A DNA stretch of 64,000 nucleotides from Nostoc foliaceum FACHB-393 (GCF_014698505.1 NZ_JACJTD010000022.1:62001-126000), one strand, 5' to 3'. Positions 27,385 to 37,574 are shown, counted from the stretch's first letter. Notes: generated by a model from the sequence alone, not told the origin. Numbers and translations are program-made.

Positions 27385-27564
27385 ACACAAATTAATCGAG
27401 ATAATAAATTTTCACTTTTAATAAAACTAGATTTTGGGAAATTACCAGAATTTACTAATGAAAACTTGAGAGCGAATCCAAAGATTTGGATTATTTTATT
27501 TATTGCAGCTTTGGGTTTTGTTATTAGTGCTAGTTTTGTGATTAATTCTGCGTCTAACTACTGA
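27385..27564 (+). pseudogene. Possible 5'-truncated membrane-protein remnant
   Basis: This frame is open for 59 codons without a start. It ends in a hydrophobic helix (PKIWIILFIAALGFVISASF) and VINSASNY before TGA. It could be the tail of a lost membrane protein. Evidence is limited to the open frame and its hydrophobic pattern. Confidence 0.22.
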
Positions 27565-27582
27565 GTGAAATTTGTAAAATAC

Positions 27583-28269
27583 TCAATTAATAGGCTCAAA
27601 ACGTCCTAAAAAAGTAGGTCGGGGAAGGGTAATGTAAACTTCCCACAAAGCCTTGACATTCGCTAACATTTCCCGCACTAAATCGGGAATCATTCCCCGT
27701 AGTCCATAAATTTCTATATCTGGAGTTCCTAAACCAACTGTCTTCACCCCTAATTGGCTACAGGTATAAACAGTGCGGGGAAGATGATAATTTTGGGTGA
27801 TAACAACAGCCTTATGTACACCAAAAACCTTATGAGCGCGATAACAACTCTCATAAGTGCTGAAACCTGCATAGTCTAAGCTAATGTTTTTCATCGGTAC
27901 ACCCAAATCATGAGCATATTTCTGCATAGACCTGACTTCATTATAAAAAACTGTGCTGTTATCTCCTGTCATCAAGAGTTTACTAATCTTTCCCATTTTA
28001 TAAAGTTTGACAGCAGCTTCTACACGGTCTGACAACATCGGTGTGGGATTACCATTCGGAAGAATTCCTGCACCGAATACTATTGCAACCTGTTCTTTTG
28101 GGACTAATTCTGGTTGAACGTAGCGGGAGCCATTCGTCATTAAACCTATATAAGCAGTTGCTATTAAAGGTTTTGCTAACACACTAATTACTAAACCTAG
28201 CAAAATCCATCGCAGGCGACAGAAAAACTTGAAATATTTTTTCCCTATAGTTTTTTCAGAAAATCTCAT
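27583..28269 (-). CDS. SanA/YdcF-like DUF218 membrane protein
   Basis: 228 residues. An N-terminal membrane helix (about 17-38) is followed by a DUF218 domain: IVFGAGILPNG, SDRVEAAVKLYKMGKISKLLMTGDN, YHLPRTVY and LGVKTVG. SanA-type proteins are inner-membrane proteins that affect envelope barrier function, such as vancomycin exclusion in enteric bacteria; their reaction is unknown. The gene is downstream of RND pump 2 by 163 bp on the same strand and may belong to its transcription unit. Confidence 0.85.
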   Translation of the reverse strand: MRFSEKTIGKKYFKFFCRLRWILLGLVISVLAKPLIATAYIGLMTNGSRYVQPELVPKEQVAIVFGAGILPNGNPTPMLSDRVEAAVKLYKMGKISKLLMTGDNSTVFYNEVRSMQKYAHDLGVPMKNISLDYAGFSTYESCYRAHKVFGVHKAVVITQNYHLPRTVYTCSQLGVKTVGLGTPDIEIYGLRGMIPDLVREMLANVKALWEVYITLPRPTFLGRFEPIN

Positions 28270-28432
28270 AGAAGTAATATTGTATAGAGTATTTCATTTG
28301 ATCAGCGACACACCCTATCGGAAGTTTATGTGTACCTATAAATTACTGCTTATATTATGAGCCAGCAAAGGAATTCACTGGCTATATTTATCAAAATTGC
28401 TGTCCCATGTGCGGTTAACTTAGTGATGCTAA

Positions 28433-31400
28433 TTAATTCTCCACCACCACCCCAGCTACCTTTCCATTTTCCACAACAGTCGCACTTCGCTTAGGTAACA
28501 AAAACCTACCAAACTTAGAATATAAAGCAGGTAAAACCAACAAAGTTAACGCCGTAGAAGTAAACAACCCACCTAACACTACAATCGAAAGAGGTTGCAA
28601 AATTTCCTTCCCTGGCCCCACTGAAATTATCAACGGAACTAAACCCAAAGCTGAAGTTAAAGATGTCATCAAAATAGCGTTTAGTCGTTCCATTGACCCA
28701 GAAATTAATACTTCTTTTAAAGACATCCCTAACGCAATTTTTGAGGTGTAATTATCTACTAATAATAATCCGTTTCGAGTAGCCACACCAAACAAAGTTA
28801 CAAACCCCACCAATGAGGCTACAGAAACAATTCCACCTGTAAAAGCTACCGCAATTACACCACCCACTAATGCAATGGGCAGGTTAATCATAATCATTGC
28901 TGTTGAAGCGATTGATTTCACAGAAAGATACATTAGTACTGTGATTACAACAAAGGAAATAGCACTGAAAACCAGAATATTTTGTGAGGCTCGTTCTTCT
29001 GCTTCAAATTGACCTCCATATTGGATAAAATAACCTGAAGGAAGTTGAACTTGTGCCTTAACTTTATTTTGAATATCTGTCACTACAGAGCGCAAATCTC
29101 TGCCTTTAGCATTAGCAGACACCACAATTAAACGCGAAACATTTTCCCGATTGATAGTATTAGGCCCAGTGCCATAGGCAACCGTAGCAACTTTAGCTAA
29201 GGGAATTTTATTCCCATCAGGGGTATCAACTAACAAATTCTCAATTGTTTGTAGATTTTTGCGATACTGTGGTTGCAACCACACAACCAAATCAAAGCTT
29301 TGTTGCTTCTCTAAAACTTGAGAGACTGTTCTTCCATTAAGCGCAGTTTCAATAATATTAGATAATTGTCCAATAGTTAAACCATAACGAGATGCAGCAA
29401 CCCGGTCAAACTTAATTTGAATTTGTTCAATAGGAATTTGTGGTTCGAGTTGTAAATCTACCATTCCCGAAACAGATTTCATTGCGTCTTCAACTTGCTT
29501 TCCAAGCTTGCGGAGTTCTTCCAAGTCGGAACCAAAAATTTTGACTGCGATTTGACTCCTCACTCCAGACAAAATTTCATCAATCCGGTGAGAAATAAAT
29601 CCACCAATATTGGATGCAGCGCCTGGTATTTTGTTAAACTCTTCCCGCAACCATTCCACAGTAGCTGCGCGAGTTTTCATTCCTTTGTCACTTAACCCAA
29701 TATCAAGGTGAGCCAAATTCACGGGTGCAGCATCCGGATCATTGGGGGCGCGTCCGGCGCGTAATTGAATATACTTTAATCTAGGGTCGTCTTTGAGTTT
29801 ATCTTCCAAAGCAAAAGCAGCACTATTGGTAGCTTCTAAAGATGTACCTGGGTAAAGTGCTAAGGTATTTACTAAAGTTGATTCCTGAAATTCAGGTAGA
29901 AATGCCCGTCCTAAAGTTGGGAAAATTATAATTGCTGCTATCATTCCCGCCGCAGCCACAATAATAACAACTACCGAATTGCTGATAGCAAAATCGAGAA
30001 AAAGGTAATAAATCCTTTTGCAAATTCTCGGTATAAAGGGTTCCCTTGCTGACATTTTATCGTGAGGTAATAAAATTGCACACAAAGCCGGACTTACAAG
30101 CAGCGCTTCTAAGCTAGAAACTATAACTACCACCAGATAACTAAGACCCATCGGGCCAAAAATCCGACCTTCCACACCAGCGAGGGCAAATATTGGAGAA
30201 AAGACGACAATAGTAATTAAAGTTGCCCCAATCAGAGATTCTTGGACTTCCTGTACTCCTTCAAAAACAATTTCCAGTACTGGATTAGGGTTGGGAGAGT
30301 ATTTATTTTGTCGCAACAAACGAAAAACATTTTCTGCATAGACAATGGCATCATCGATCGCTGTACCAATGGCGATCGCTAATCCTCCCAAAGTCATTGT
30401 ATTCAGCCCCAAGCCTAAAAAAGATAATACTTGCAATGAAAATATAAAAGTCAGGGCAAAATTCAACAGCACAACTCCCAGAGTCCGCCAATTCATTAAA
30501 AAAGGGATGAGGATAACTGCTGCAATGATACTACCTTCCACCAAGGCTGACCTGACATTTTCCACCGAAGCATCGATATAATCTGCTTGGCGGAAGGTTT
30601 GATTTACTTTAATTCCTTTCGGTAAACCTGCTTTTAGCTCAGATATTGCGGCTTCAATAGCACGGGTGACGGTGGGAGTATCAGCTAGCGGTTGTTTATT
30701 CACCATCACCACAACAGCATCTTTCCCATTTAAACTACCATCGCCGATTTTCACAGCACCACCAATTTGCACTTCGGCGACATCTCCCAACCGGACGGGC
30801 GTTCCTTGACGGGCGACAATGACAGATTGTTGAAGATCATCAAGGGATTCAATCCGCCCAATTCCCCGAATTAAAGTTTGTTTGTCAGGAGTAGTCAAAA
30901 AGCCACCAGGAGCATTGACATTTGCCGCTTGTACGGCTTCACTTACCTGTTGTAAAGATACATTAAAAGCTTGTAGTTTATTGAGGTCTACTAACACTTG
31001 ATACTGACGCACATCGCCGCCATACACAAGTACCTGACTGACACCGGGAACTGCTAAGAGGCGATTCGTTACTTGCCAATCAACAATTCTGCGGACTTCC
31101 ATGAGGTCGATTTTAGTAGCAGATTGGTTATTGCCTTCCCCTTCCACAGTCAAGGCGTACTTTAATACAGTACCGATGGGGGAGCTTGTGGGGGCAATTC
31201 GTGGGGTTTCGACTCCTTCTGGTAGCTTACTTATGGCTTGTTGCAGTCGTTCTTGTATCAACTGGCGGGCTTGAAAGATATCTGTTCCCCAGCCAAAAAC
31301 AACTCTGACTACAGAAAGTCCTGCTGAAGAAGAGGAACGAACCGTAGTTAAGCCTGGAGTCCCATTAATGGTACTTTCAATTGGTAATGTCACCAAAGAT

Positions 31401-31588
31401 TCGATTTCTTCTGGCGCTAGTCCAGGGGCTGCTGTCTCAATTTCAACTTGGGGAGGTGCAAAGGCTGGAAAAACATCCAGCGGCATTTTGGGGATGGTAT
31501 TAAAGATGATGACTAATGTGGAAATGAGCGCAGCAATTACTACGAGCCAGCGTCGATAAATTACCCATCTAGCAACTGTACTAATCAT
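28433..31588 (-). CDS. RND efflux permease, heavy-metal (CusA/CzcA-like) type, pump 2
   Basis: 1051 residues, a clear paralog of pump 1. The shared segments include MPLDVFPAFAPPQVEIETAA, PGLAPEEIESLV and KAQVQLPSGYFIQYGGQFEA. TM4 carries IDDAIVYAEN (about 410), where the second acidic position differs from DMEN of pump 1. Two six-helix bundles and two periplasmic loops are intact. It belongs with the adaptor (32489-34189) and the methyltransferase between them. The combined unit is probably transcribed from the box at 34357-34374. Role: proton-driven export across the envelope. The substrate is inferred to be a metal or metal chelate. Confidence 0.92.
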   Translation of the reverse strand: MISTVARWVIYRRWLVVIAALISTLVIIFNTIPKMPLDVFPAFAPPQVEIETAAPGLAPEEIESLVTLPIESTINGTPGLTTVRSSSSAGLSVVRVVFGWGTDIFQARQLIQERLQQAISKLPEGVETPRIAPTSSPIGTVLKYALTVEGEGNNQSATKIDLMEVRRIVDWQVTNRLLAVPGVSQVLVYGGDVRQYQVLVDLNKLQAFNVSLQQVSEAVQAANVNAPGGFLTTPDKQTLIRGIGRIESLDDLQQSVIVARQGTPVRLGDVAEVQIGGAVKIGDGSLNGKDAVVVMVNKQPLADTPTVTRAIEAAISELKAGLPKGIKVNQTFRQADYIDASVENVRSALVEGSIIAAVILIPFLMNWRTLGVVLLNFALTFIFSLQVLSFLGLGLNTMTLGGLAIAIGTAIDDAIVYAENVFRLLRQNKYSPNPNPVLEIVFEGVQEVQESLIGATLITIVVFSPIFALAGVEGRIFGPMGLSYLVVVIVSSLEALLVSPALCAILLPHDKMSAREPFIPRICKRIYYLFLDFAISNSVVVIIVAAAGMIAAIIIFPTLGRAFLPEFQESTLVNTLALYPGTSLEATNSAAFALEDKLKDDPRLKYIQLRAGRAPNDPDAAPVNLAHLDIGLSDKGMKTRAATVEWLREEFNKIPGAASNIGGFISHRIDEILSGVRSQIAVKIFGSDLEELRKLGKQVEDAMKSVSGMVDLQLEPQIPIEQIQIKFDRVAASRYGLTIGQLSNIIETALNGRTVSQVLEKQQSFDLVVWLQPQYRKNLQTIENLLVDTPDGNKIPLAKVATVAYGTGPNTINRENVSRLIVVSANAKGRDLRSVVTDIQNKVKAQVQLPSGYFIQYGGQFEAEERASQNILVFSAISFVVITVLMYLSVKSIASTAMIMINLPIALVGGVIAVAFTGGIVSVASLVGFVTLFGVATRNGLLLVDNYTSKIALGMSLKEVLISGSMERLNAILMTSLTSALGLVPLIISVGPGKEILQPLSIVVLGGLFTSTALTLLVLPALYSKFGRFLLPKRSATVVENGKVAGVVVEN

Positions 31589-31649
31589 TTGGTTTTTGGT
31601 TAAGAAATGGCGAAGGTTTTGTTTCTTTGTGATAAACGAGTGAAAAAAT

Positions 31650-32276
31650 TTAAATATTAGGTGTGGCTGTTGCTAGCATTAAGCCCCAAATCAACCCAAA
31701 GCGAACTTTAGTTGCCCTACAGATTTCAAAGTTTGAGGAAGTAAGCAGTTGATGAAATTCAGCTTGGGAGTAACACTGCTTGTGTCCTGAATCAAATACT
31801 TTCAATAAAAAGTCGCATATTTTACACAAAATATAATCTCTGCACCAATCCAAAATTACTAATTTACCATCAGGCTTGAGAACCCTTTTCATTTCCGCCA
31901 ATGCAGCATCGGGGTCATCAAAATAGTGAAACGAATTAGCAGATACAACTACATCAAAACTGCTACTACTAAAAGGTAATGCCGATGCAGATGCAATGGA
32001 AAACGAGACATTAAGGTAATTACGACATTTATGTTTAGCAACCAGCAGCATATTTTCAGAAATATCTACTCCCATAATCTGTTGTGTTGGATTGTCATTG
32101 AGTAGTAAATGCTCAAATTCCCCTGTTCCACAGGCGACATCAAGAATTGTGGCTTGTGGCGAAATATGCGCCCAAGTTTTGAGAAAAGCAAGTGTCTTGG
32201 TGATATAAGTATTCCACCGCTGGTCATAGAAATGCGCCATTTGGTCATACTGTTGGCGAACTACTGTCTCACTCAT
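31650..32276 (-). CDS. Class I SAM-dependent methyltransferase
   Basis: 208 residues with motif I ILDVACGTGEFEHLL at about 41-55, an acidic residue ending beta-2 (VDIS), DVVVSANSFHYFDD as motif IV, and LKPDGKLVILDW (post-motif). This is the UbiE/Methyltransf_11 type, which acts on small molecules, lipids or metalloids. It sits between an RND adaptor and the RND permease on the same strand, with 212 bp and 61 bp gaps. That position is unusual for tripartite pumps. Methylation of an exported metalloid or small metabolite is possible. It shows no ArsM-like Cys pattern. Confidence 0.85.
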   Translation of the reverse strand: MSETVVRQQYDQMAHFYDQRWNTYITKTLAFLKTWAHISPQATILDVACGTGEFEHLLLNDNPTQQIMGVDISENMLLVAKHKCRNYLNVSFSIASASALPFSSSSFDVVVSANSFHYFDDPDAALAEMKRVLKPDGKLVILDWCRDYILCKICDFLLKVFDSGHKQCYSQAEFHQLLTSSNFEICRATKVRFGLIWGLMLATATPNI

Positions 32277-32488
32277 AAGTACACAGGGAGTTGATAGTTT
32301 TTATAAATTTACAGCATTTCTACATAGGATATGAACAAACTACATTCTTATACTCTTTGCGTCTGTAGCGTGAGATTTATAAACTGTTTTGTTCACAATC
32401 TAAATAGTCTTGTTGTAGGTTGGCTTGATGTTAGAAAATCTAGCAGAACCAAACTTCAGGTATTTATTATCTGCAACTTTGCTAATCA

Positions 32489-34189
32489 CTAACCACCATC
32501 TGAATGTCGAGGACGATCATGCTCCTCAACATTTTTATCAGAAGTAGATATGGTTGGTTGCTTGTGGTTGTCGAGATAAACCTCTGTTTCATAATTGAAC
32601 CCGTCGTACTCTAAATTACCTGCTGGTACTAAACGGGTACGACGATTAGACCAAAAAGCACCTCCCATGAAAGCAGCTACCGCAAGTGCTACTCCTCCAC
32701 CTGCTGTTAACCACAAAGGTACTGGGAAACTGTTAGTTTGAACTTCAGTTTCTTCTGCGTGAGAACCACTTTCTTCGTTGGGTTCTTCTTCTTTTGGTTT
32801 ACTATCACCCCGCAATGATTGAGCGTAAAGTTGGGGCGCACGTTGGGTGACGATCGCATCTCCCTCAAACAAACCCGTCTTCACCTCAACCATGTCCCCA
32901 GAGGTTTGACCCAAGGTCACTTCCGCAGATTGGAAAGCATTCCCATTTTGGACGTAGACCATTTTTTTCCCATTCGCATCTACTACAGCCGAGCTAGGAA
33001 CCGCCAAGATAGGTGCGGATGATTGGTTTGTTAGTACCTCCAATTCCGCAAACATTCCAGGTTTGAGTTGTCCACCTGGGTTATTTACTTCAGCTTGTAC
33101 TGAGACAACCCGTGTTTCCCCTTGTACTACCGCACCAATCTGTGTAATCTTTCCAGAAAAGGTACGGTCTGGTAAGCTAGCAACTTTTAGACTTACTCTT
33201 TGACCTACTTTTACTTTGTCTAAATCTTTTTCATAAATATTGGCTGTGGCAAAAACCCGACTATCATTGACAATAGTCATGAGTGTGCCACCTGCATCAT
33301 TAAAAGTTTGACCAAGGGTAACTTGGCGATCGGCAACTTTACCGGAGATGGGAGCAGTCACTGTCACCAATCCCTTGGCGTTAGGACGGTTGCCTATTTG
33401 TTGCAGTCTAGTATTATAAGCAGAATCACTAAGACGTAAACGCTCTTGTGCTACTTGAACAGCAGACTGGGCGCGTTTCATTTGGGCTTCGCTTTCAATG
33501 ATATCTCGTCTGCTGTCGGCTGAGGTGAGTTTGGCTTTTGCTTCCGCTAATTGTGTTTGAGATTCGAGCGCGTTGCGACGTGGTAAAGCGCCTTCATTAG
33601 CTAACTGTAAATCTTTATTATATTTTTCTTCAGCAAATGCTACCTGGCTTTGGGCTTGGGCAATGTCGGCGTTAGATATTTGTAAATATCTTTGATAATT
33701 TTGTTGAGCTAATTTGGAATCGGCTTGCGCTTGCTGCAAAGAAGCTATAGCTTCCGCTCGTTTTTCTTGGGAACTAACCCGTAACTCCACTAAGTCAGGA
33801 CTGGTGACAACGGCAAGGGGTTGACCTTTTTTGACTACAGCACCGGGTTCCACCAACAATTCAACCACTTTTGCCCCTGTAATTGGGGTATTCACTTCCA
33901 CTTTTTGGCTAGGTAAGGTTTCAATCTGTCCAGTGCTTTTAATACCCAAAGCTAGCCGTTGCCGTTTCACTGGCTCGACTTTAATTCCTAGCCTCTGGGC
34001 GGTTTCGGCATCAACTTCGACAGAACCACTTGCTTCGCTTCCACTACCCTGAAATGAACTTCCACCAGTATGATCGTGTCCAGCACCAGCTAACACAGCC
34101 GTGGGAGTTGTCAGTAATAAAAGGCTCAGAACTGTGCCGGAAACACAACGAATTACTGTAGGTGGTTGGAGACTGTTAGAGATTCCCAT
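32489..34189 (-). CDS. RND periplasmic adaptor (CusB/HlyD-like) with C-terminal membrane helix
   Basis: 566 residues. A signal peptide (about 1-34) is followed by a His-containing mature start (GHDHTG). A barrel-sandwich/lipoyl pair (PITGAKVVELLVEPGAVVKK) and a long alpha-helical hairpin (about 135-260) follow. Beta-barrel and membrane-proximal domains then include GQTFNDAGGTLMTIVND and VNNPGGQLKPGMFAELEV. After about 470 there is an acidic linker, a hydrophobic helix (about 487-509) and a 60-residue charged tail. A C-terminal membrane anchor is uncommon in this family. Role: links an RND permease to TolC. The box at 34357-34374 lies upstream. It is the only adaptor in the window. Confidence 0.92.
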   Translation of the reverse strand: MGISNSLQPPTVIRCVSGTVLSLLLLTTPTAVLAGAGHDHTGGSSFQGSGSEASGSVEVDAETAQRLGIKVEPVKRQRLALGIKSTGQIETLPSQKVEVNTPITGAKVVELLVEPGAVVKKGQPLAVVTSPDLVELRVSSQEKRAEAIASLQQAQADSKLAQQNYQRYLQISNADIAQAQSQVAFAEEKYNKDLQLANEGALPRRNALESQTQLAEAKAKLTSADSRRDIIESEAQMKRAQSAVQVAQERLRLSDSAYNTRLQQIGNRPNAKGLVTVTAPISGKVADRQVTLGQTFNDAGGTLMTIVNDSRVFATANIYEKDLDKVKVGQRVSLKVASLPDRTFSGKITQIGAVVQGETRVVSVQAEVNNPGGQLKPGMFAELEVLTNQSSAPILAVPSSAVVDANGKKMVYVQNGNAFQSAEVTLGQTSGDMVEVKTGLFEGDAIVTQRAPQLYAQSLRGDSKPKEEEPNEESGSHAEETEVQTNSFPVPLWLTAGGGVALAVAAFMGGAFWSNRRTRLVPAGNLEYDGFNYETEVYLDNHKQPTISTSDKNVEEHDRPRHSDGG

Positions 34190-34356
34190 CGCTATTTTGT
34201 GTCCTTGAGTTACTATGGTCTGGATTTGTGCTTAGACGTTGGTTGACTTTTTAAGCGGGATTTCGAGAACCGCTTTTGGCAAGCAAGCGGTTTTGCTCTT
34301 GGAATTTGTTCACGAAGCCAACTTAACCACTTAACTTAATAGTTTTTCACACAGAT

Positions 34357-34374
34357 ATGAAATTAGGATGAAAT
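34357..34374 (-). promoter_or_regulatory. ATGAAAT direct-repeat box, RND adaptor
   Basis: Perfect repeat ATGAAAT-TAGG-ATGAAAT, 167 bp upstream of the adaptor start. Toward the gene, TATTAA follows after 15 bp as a candidate -10. The 34375-34865 stretch beyond it holds HIP1 sites and a degenerate AGGACG-type dispersed repeat (about 34640-34675), but no gene. Confidence 0.7.
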
Positions 34375-34865
34375 TAAGAACATAACTGTGAAAGTGTTGT
34401 GAGGGTAAATCAGGAAAATATTGCAGCTTTCAGATGAACTTACATCATACAAATGTGCTATCTACTCTAAAACGCTTGTATGGCAATTAATACGGCAGAT
34501 GAATCCAAAATTTGTAGCCATGTATAATACCAAGTCTGTATGAAGATGCGCTAAACCATATTAGGACTGAAGTGCAAGAAATAAAAACGAACCGCCTTCT
34601 GGTGCGTCGGCTTCCGCCAACGCTTAACGTCTCGTAGAGAAGGACGTCAAGGACGCAAAGAAAGAAGAAGTAAAAAAGGTTTGGCGCAGCCTTACAAAGA
34701 ATTGGTATAACCTTGAAGCGAGTGGAAAACTGTAAATTAGAAATAGGGAGCGATCGCACCCATGCAAACATCTATAACCCATACACCATAGTAGTTTGTC
34801 TAGTGCGATCGCTCCTGTATTTGGAATTTCATCATTCAATTCGGCAACGCCATTTTTGCACTGAA

Positions 34866-36191
34866 TTATTGACGTTGCAGTGCGAAAATAAGTACCAGAA
34901 TTTCACTCACAATTCCTGCAATCATTCCATAGGCTGCTGAAGTAGCTCCACTATGTCCGGTGAAAATGAGACTTCCACATACTATCAAGGTGAGAGCAGC
35001 CGCAATTAATGTTGCCAGATTAATGAACCAGTTCTTTGCGCGGTGAATCAGAAGCCCTTGAAATGTATTTTGGAGTGCAAGGAGGAGGGGTAAACACGAA
35101 AGCACTTGTATGACTGGAATTGCTGCTTCTACAAGAGATGGATTATCACCAAAAAACTGGTGAAGCAGCGAGAATCCTTGGCTGGTAAACCCCAGAAAAA
35201 ACGGTATCGAGGTAAAACCCAAACCGACAAGAACTACGAAAGTAGCAAGTGTCTGCTTTGAAGTCTCTTCATAAGAGGAAATTACTACTTGCTGAACCAT
35301 TCGTGTACCGTTGGCAATAGAAAGAACCAGTCCCCAGGCAGCAGGCCATACGGCAAGAGCAAGACTACCATCGAATGAGCGAGCAACGAAACTCAAGAGT
35401 ATTGCCCTCGCACCCCAGATTACCAGCATTGTTGAGGCAAGGGGAAGATAGTAAAATGTGACACCTTGAAAGGTTTTAGGAAGCTTCTTAATATCCTGGT
35501 GTGTCTGCTGGTCAAGAATAGAGGTAATACTAAGACGCGAACAGAACCATGTGACTAGCATTGCTTCAATAAGTATTGCTCCCATCATAGTAATACCCGC
35601 AAGCACTGCCCCATCACTTTTAAGATTCACTCCTATCGCCAGGGCTACAATTACCCAAGTAAATCGTGCAACACTTGCCCATCCTACAGGAACACTTTTT
35701 CGAGCGCGGATCAGAAGCCCTTGAAAGAATCGTCGCCAAGCAATGACGAACGGCCACAGGAACATCAAAAGAAAGGGAGTTCTGCCTCGTGTGGCGATGA
35801 AAGAACTGACTCCAAATACATCAAGAAGAAGCCAGTTATATAAAGGCTCCCAGGTGAGTACCAGAAAGATCCCACTGAGGGAGAGTCCTGCAATCATTGT
35901 AAACTGCCAAAGCGCACGCCGAGACGCGCTATGGTTCCCCAGTGCGGTTGAGGCATGAAGGATCATAATGATGGGGCTTTCCAGAAATACAGCAACTGCC
36001 TTGACGACACCTACTCCTGCTAAGGTTTCTTGAGGGAATGCAAGGCGACTGAGTGCTGCTGTCTGAAGCGGATCACCAAGGGTCATGGCTACATCGGACA
36101 GAGAAAGAGGGATAAATTGGGTGAGTAGCGTCAGGAGCGATCGCTTTTGAAGTGCGTTCTTACCTTCCTCAAGCTGGGGTGGGGTATTCAT
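34866..36191 (-). CDS. MOP-superfamily (MATE/MVF-like) exporter
   Basis: 441 residues and about 12 hydrophobic segments with little between them. FIPLSLSDVAMTLGDPLQTAAL near the N-terminus and RRFFQGLLIRARKS mid-protein (echoed as NTFQGLLIHRAKN near the C-terminus) show the internal two-fold repeat of MATE/MVF/polysaccharide flippases. These export small molecules or lipid-linked precursors. The start lies 29 bp after the stop of the SbnA-like gene, so the two form a biosynthesis-plus-export pair. The exact subfamily is uncertain. Confidence 0.7.
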   Translation of the reverse strand: MNTPPQLEEGKNALQKRSLLTLLTQFIPLSLSDVAMTLGDPLQTAALSRLAFPQETLAGVGVVKAVAVFLESPIIMILHASTALGNHSASRRALWQFTMIAGLSLSGIFLVLTWEPLYNWLLLDVFGVSSFIATRGRTPFLLMFLWPFVIAWRRFFQGLLIRARKSVPVGWASVARFTWVIVALAIGVNLKSDGAVLAGITMMGAILIEAMLVTWFCSRLSITSILDQQTHQDIKKLPKTFQGVTFYYLPLASTMLVIWGARAILLSFVARSFDGSLALAVWPAAWGLVLSIANGTRMVQQVVISSYEETSKQTLATFVVLVGLGFTSIPFFLGFTSQGFSLLHQFFGDNPSLVEAAIPVIQVLSCLPLLLALQNTFQGLLIHRAKNWFINLATLIAAALTLIVCGSLIFTGHSGATSAAYGMIAGIVSEILVLIFALQRQ

Positions 36192-36220
36192 GAAATTTTT
36201 TAATGCTATCCGATGAGGTA

Positions 36221-37324
36221 CTAAAAATACACGGGACTCAGTGAGGCGATCGCATCATCAAGATGCTCCCCCTCCATCAGTGCAAACCCGTTATGAGAAA
36301 GCCAATTGGCATCGTACACAGTTTCAAGATAGCGATCGCCTCTATCGGGGTTGATCATGAGAATACGTGCATCGGGGCCAAGGTCACGCGCCAGATGCAA
36401 ACCACCAGCCACAATTGCCCCAGTTGACGCACCCAGAAGTAATCCCTCACGACGTGCAAGTGCATGGCACACCGAGTAGGCGATCGCTTCAGGCACTACA
36501 TAAGCACGACTTAGGAGCGAGAGATCGAGATTAGGTGGAAAAAATGATAACCCAATACCTGTCATCTTGTATGGTTTTGCTGGTGTTCCCATAATCACTG
36601 ACCCCTCAACATCGACACCAACAACGTGCAGTCCAGGAAACCGGGGTAGAAGATAGCGGGCAATTCCCATTATCTGCCCCGCAGTGCTAACACCAACCAC
36701 CACGGCATCAAGGTCAGAAGAAAAGTGGGCTTCAATCTCACGCGCCGTGTAGTACAAATGTGCCTCATGATTCAGAGGATTTAAGTGCTGACACGGATAC
36801 CAAGCATGAGGAATAGTTGCAGCCAGCTCCTTTGCTTTTTTCATTCGTGCCTTCTGCATAGATCCCGATTCGTCTGCTTCGTGAAGAGGTACATCCACAA
36901 GTTCTGCACCGTATGCTTGAAGCATTCGTCGAAATGGTGGAGCAGTTTTTGCATCAACTACAATAATGACTCGATACCCTCGTGCCGCTCCCACCATTGC
37001 CAGCCCAACGCCAAAATTGCCTGAACTTGACTCGATAATTGTACCTCCAGGTGTAAGAAGTCCCTCCTCCTCCGCACGCGTAACGAGGTAAACCGCATTT
37101 TTCTCCTTAATTGATCCTCCAGGATTGCAGCTCTCAAGCTTCAATAAACATTCTGATTCAAGACATACACGGGAGATGTTTCCAAGCCGTACAATCGGTA
37201 CATTTCCCAGTGCTTGGGTAACATCTACAGAGCCAATCTTTTTGTATCTATTATGATTGTTACATTCAGAGCTAGAAAAGTTCTTGAACGATGAAGATTG
37301 GGTGAGATAATTCATATTTAACAT
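36221..37324 (-). CDS. PLP-dependent enzyme of the cysteine synthase/SbnA type
   Basis: 367 residues. The PLP lysine lies in LESCNPGGSIKEKNA. SSSGNFGVGLA is the phosphate/substrate loop; VGVSTAGQIMG and LLGASTGAI follow, the latter giving the Ser that contacts the pyridine ring. The SSGNFG form is closer to SbnA-like O-phosphoserine-using enzymes than to plain CysK (TSGNTG). SbnA makes a precursor of 2,3-diaminopropionate for siderophores. Here the downstream exporter suggests that the product, or something made from it, leaves the cell. No SbnB-like partner is seen. An imperfect regulatory box lies at 37670-37687. Confidence 0.8.
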   Translation of the reverse strand: MLNMNYLTQSSSFKNFSSSECNNHNRYKKIGSVDVTQALGNVPIVRLGNISRVCLESECLLKLESCNPGGSIKEKNAVYLVTRAEEEGLLTPGGTIIESSSGNFGVGLAMVGAARGYRVIIVVDAKTAPPFRRMLQAYGAELVDVPLHEADESGSMQKARMKKAKELAATIPHAWYPCQHLNPLNHEAHLYYTAREIEAHFSSDLDAVVVGVSTAGQIMGIARYLLPRFPGLHVVGVDVEGSVIMGTPAKPYKMTGIGLSFFPPNLDLSLLSRAYVVPEAIAYSVCHALARREGLLLGASTGAIVAGGLHLARDLGPDARILMINPDRGDRYLETVYDANWLSHNGFALMEGEHLDDAIASLSPVYF

Positions 37325-37574
37325 CTACTAAAAGAATGAGTAATTTTGCAAAATTACCGTAAGTACTGCTTCATGAACTCGCTCACTCAATAAGGCCTAT
37401 TTTCTATTATATTTACAGCCTAATTTTAGTGAGATTGCAAATGAAGAGGATGTTGTGTATAGCTCTATTGCAATGTCTAATTACATCAGCCACCGCAGTT
37501 ATTTGTAAATTGGCTTTTGTGCTGTAGCAAATGGTGTGTCAGAATGACAAAATATCACTCTTAGGGAGGAATTC

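Noticed and set aside
34487..34839. Minus-strand frames between the RND adaptor and the MOP exporter
   Set aside because: They overlap a dispersed repeat and each other, and show no protein-like pattern.
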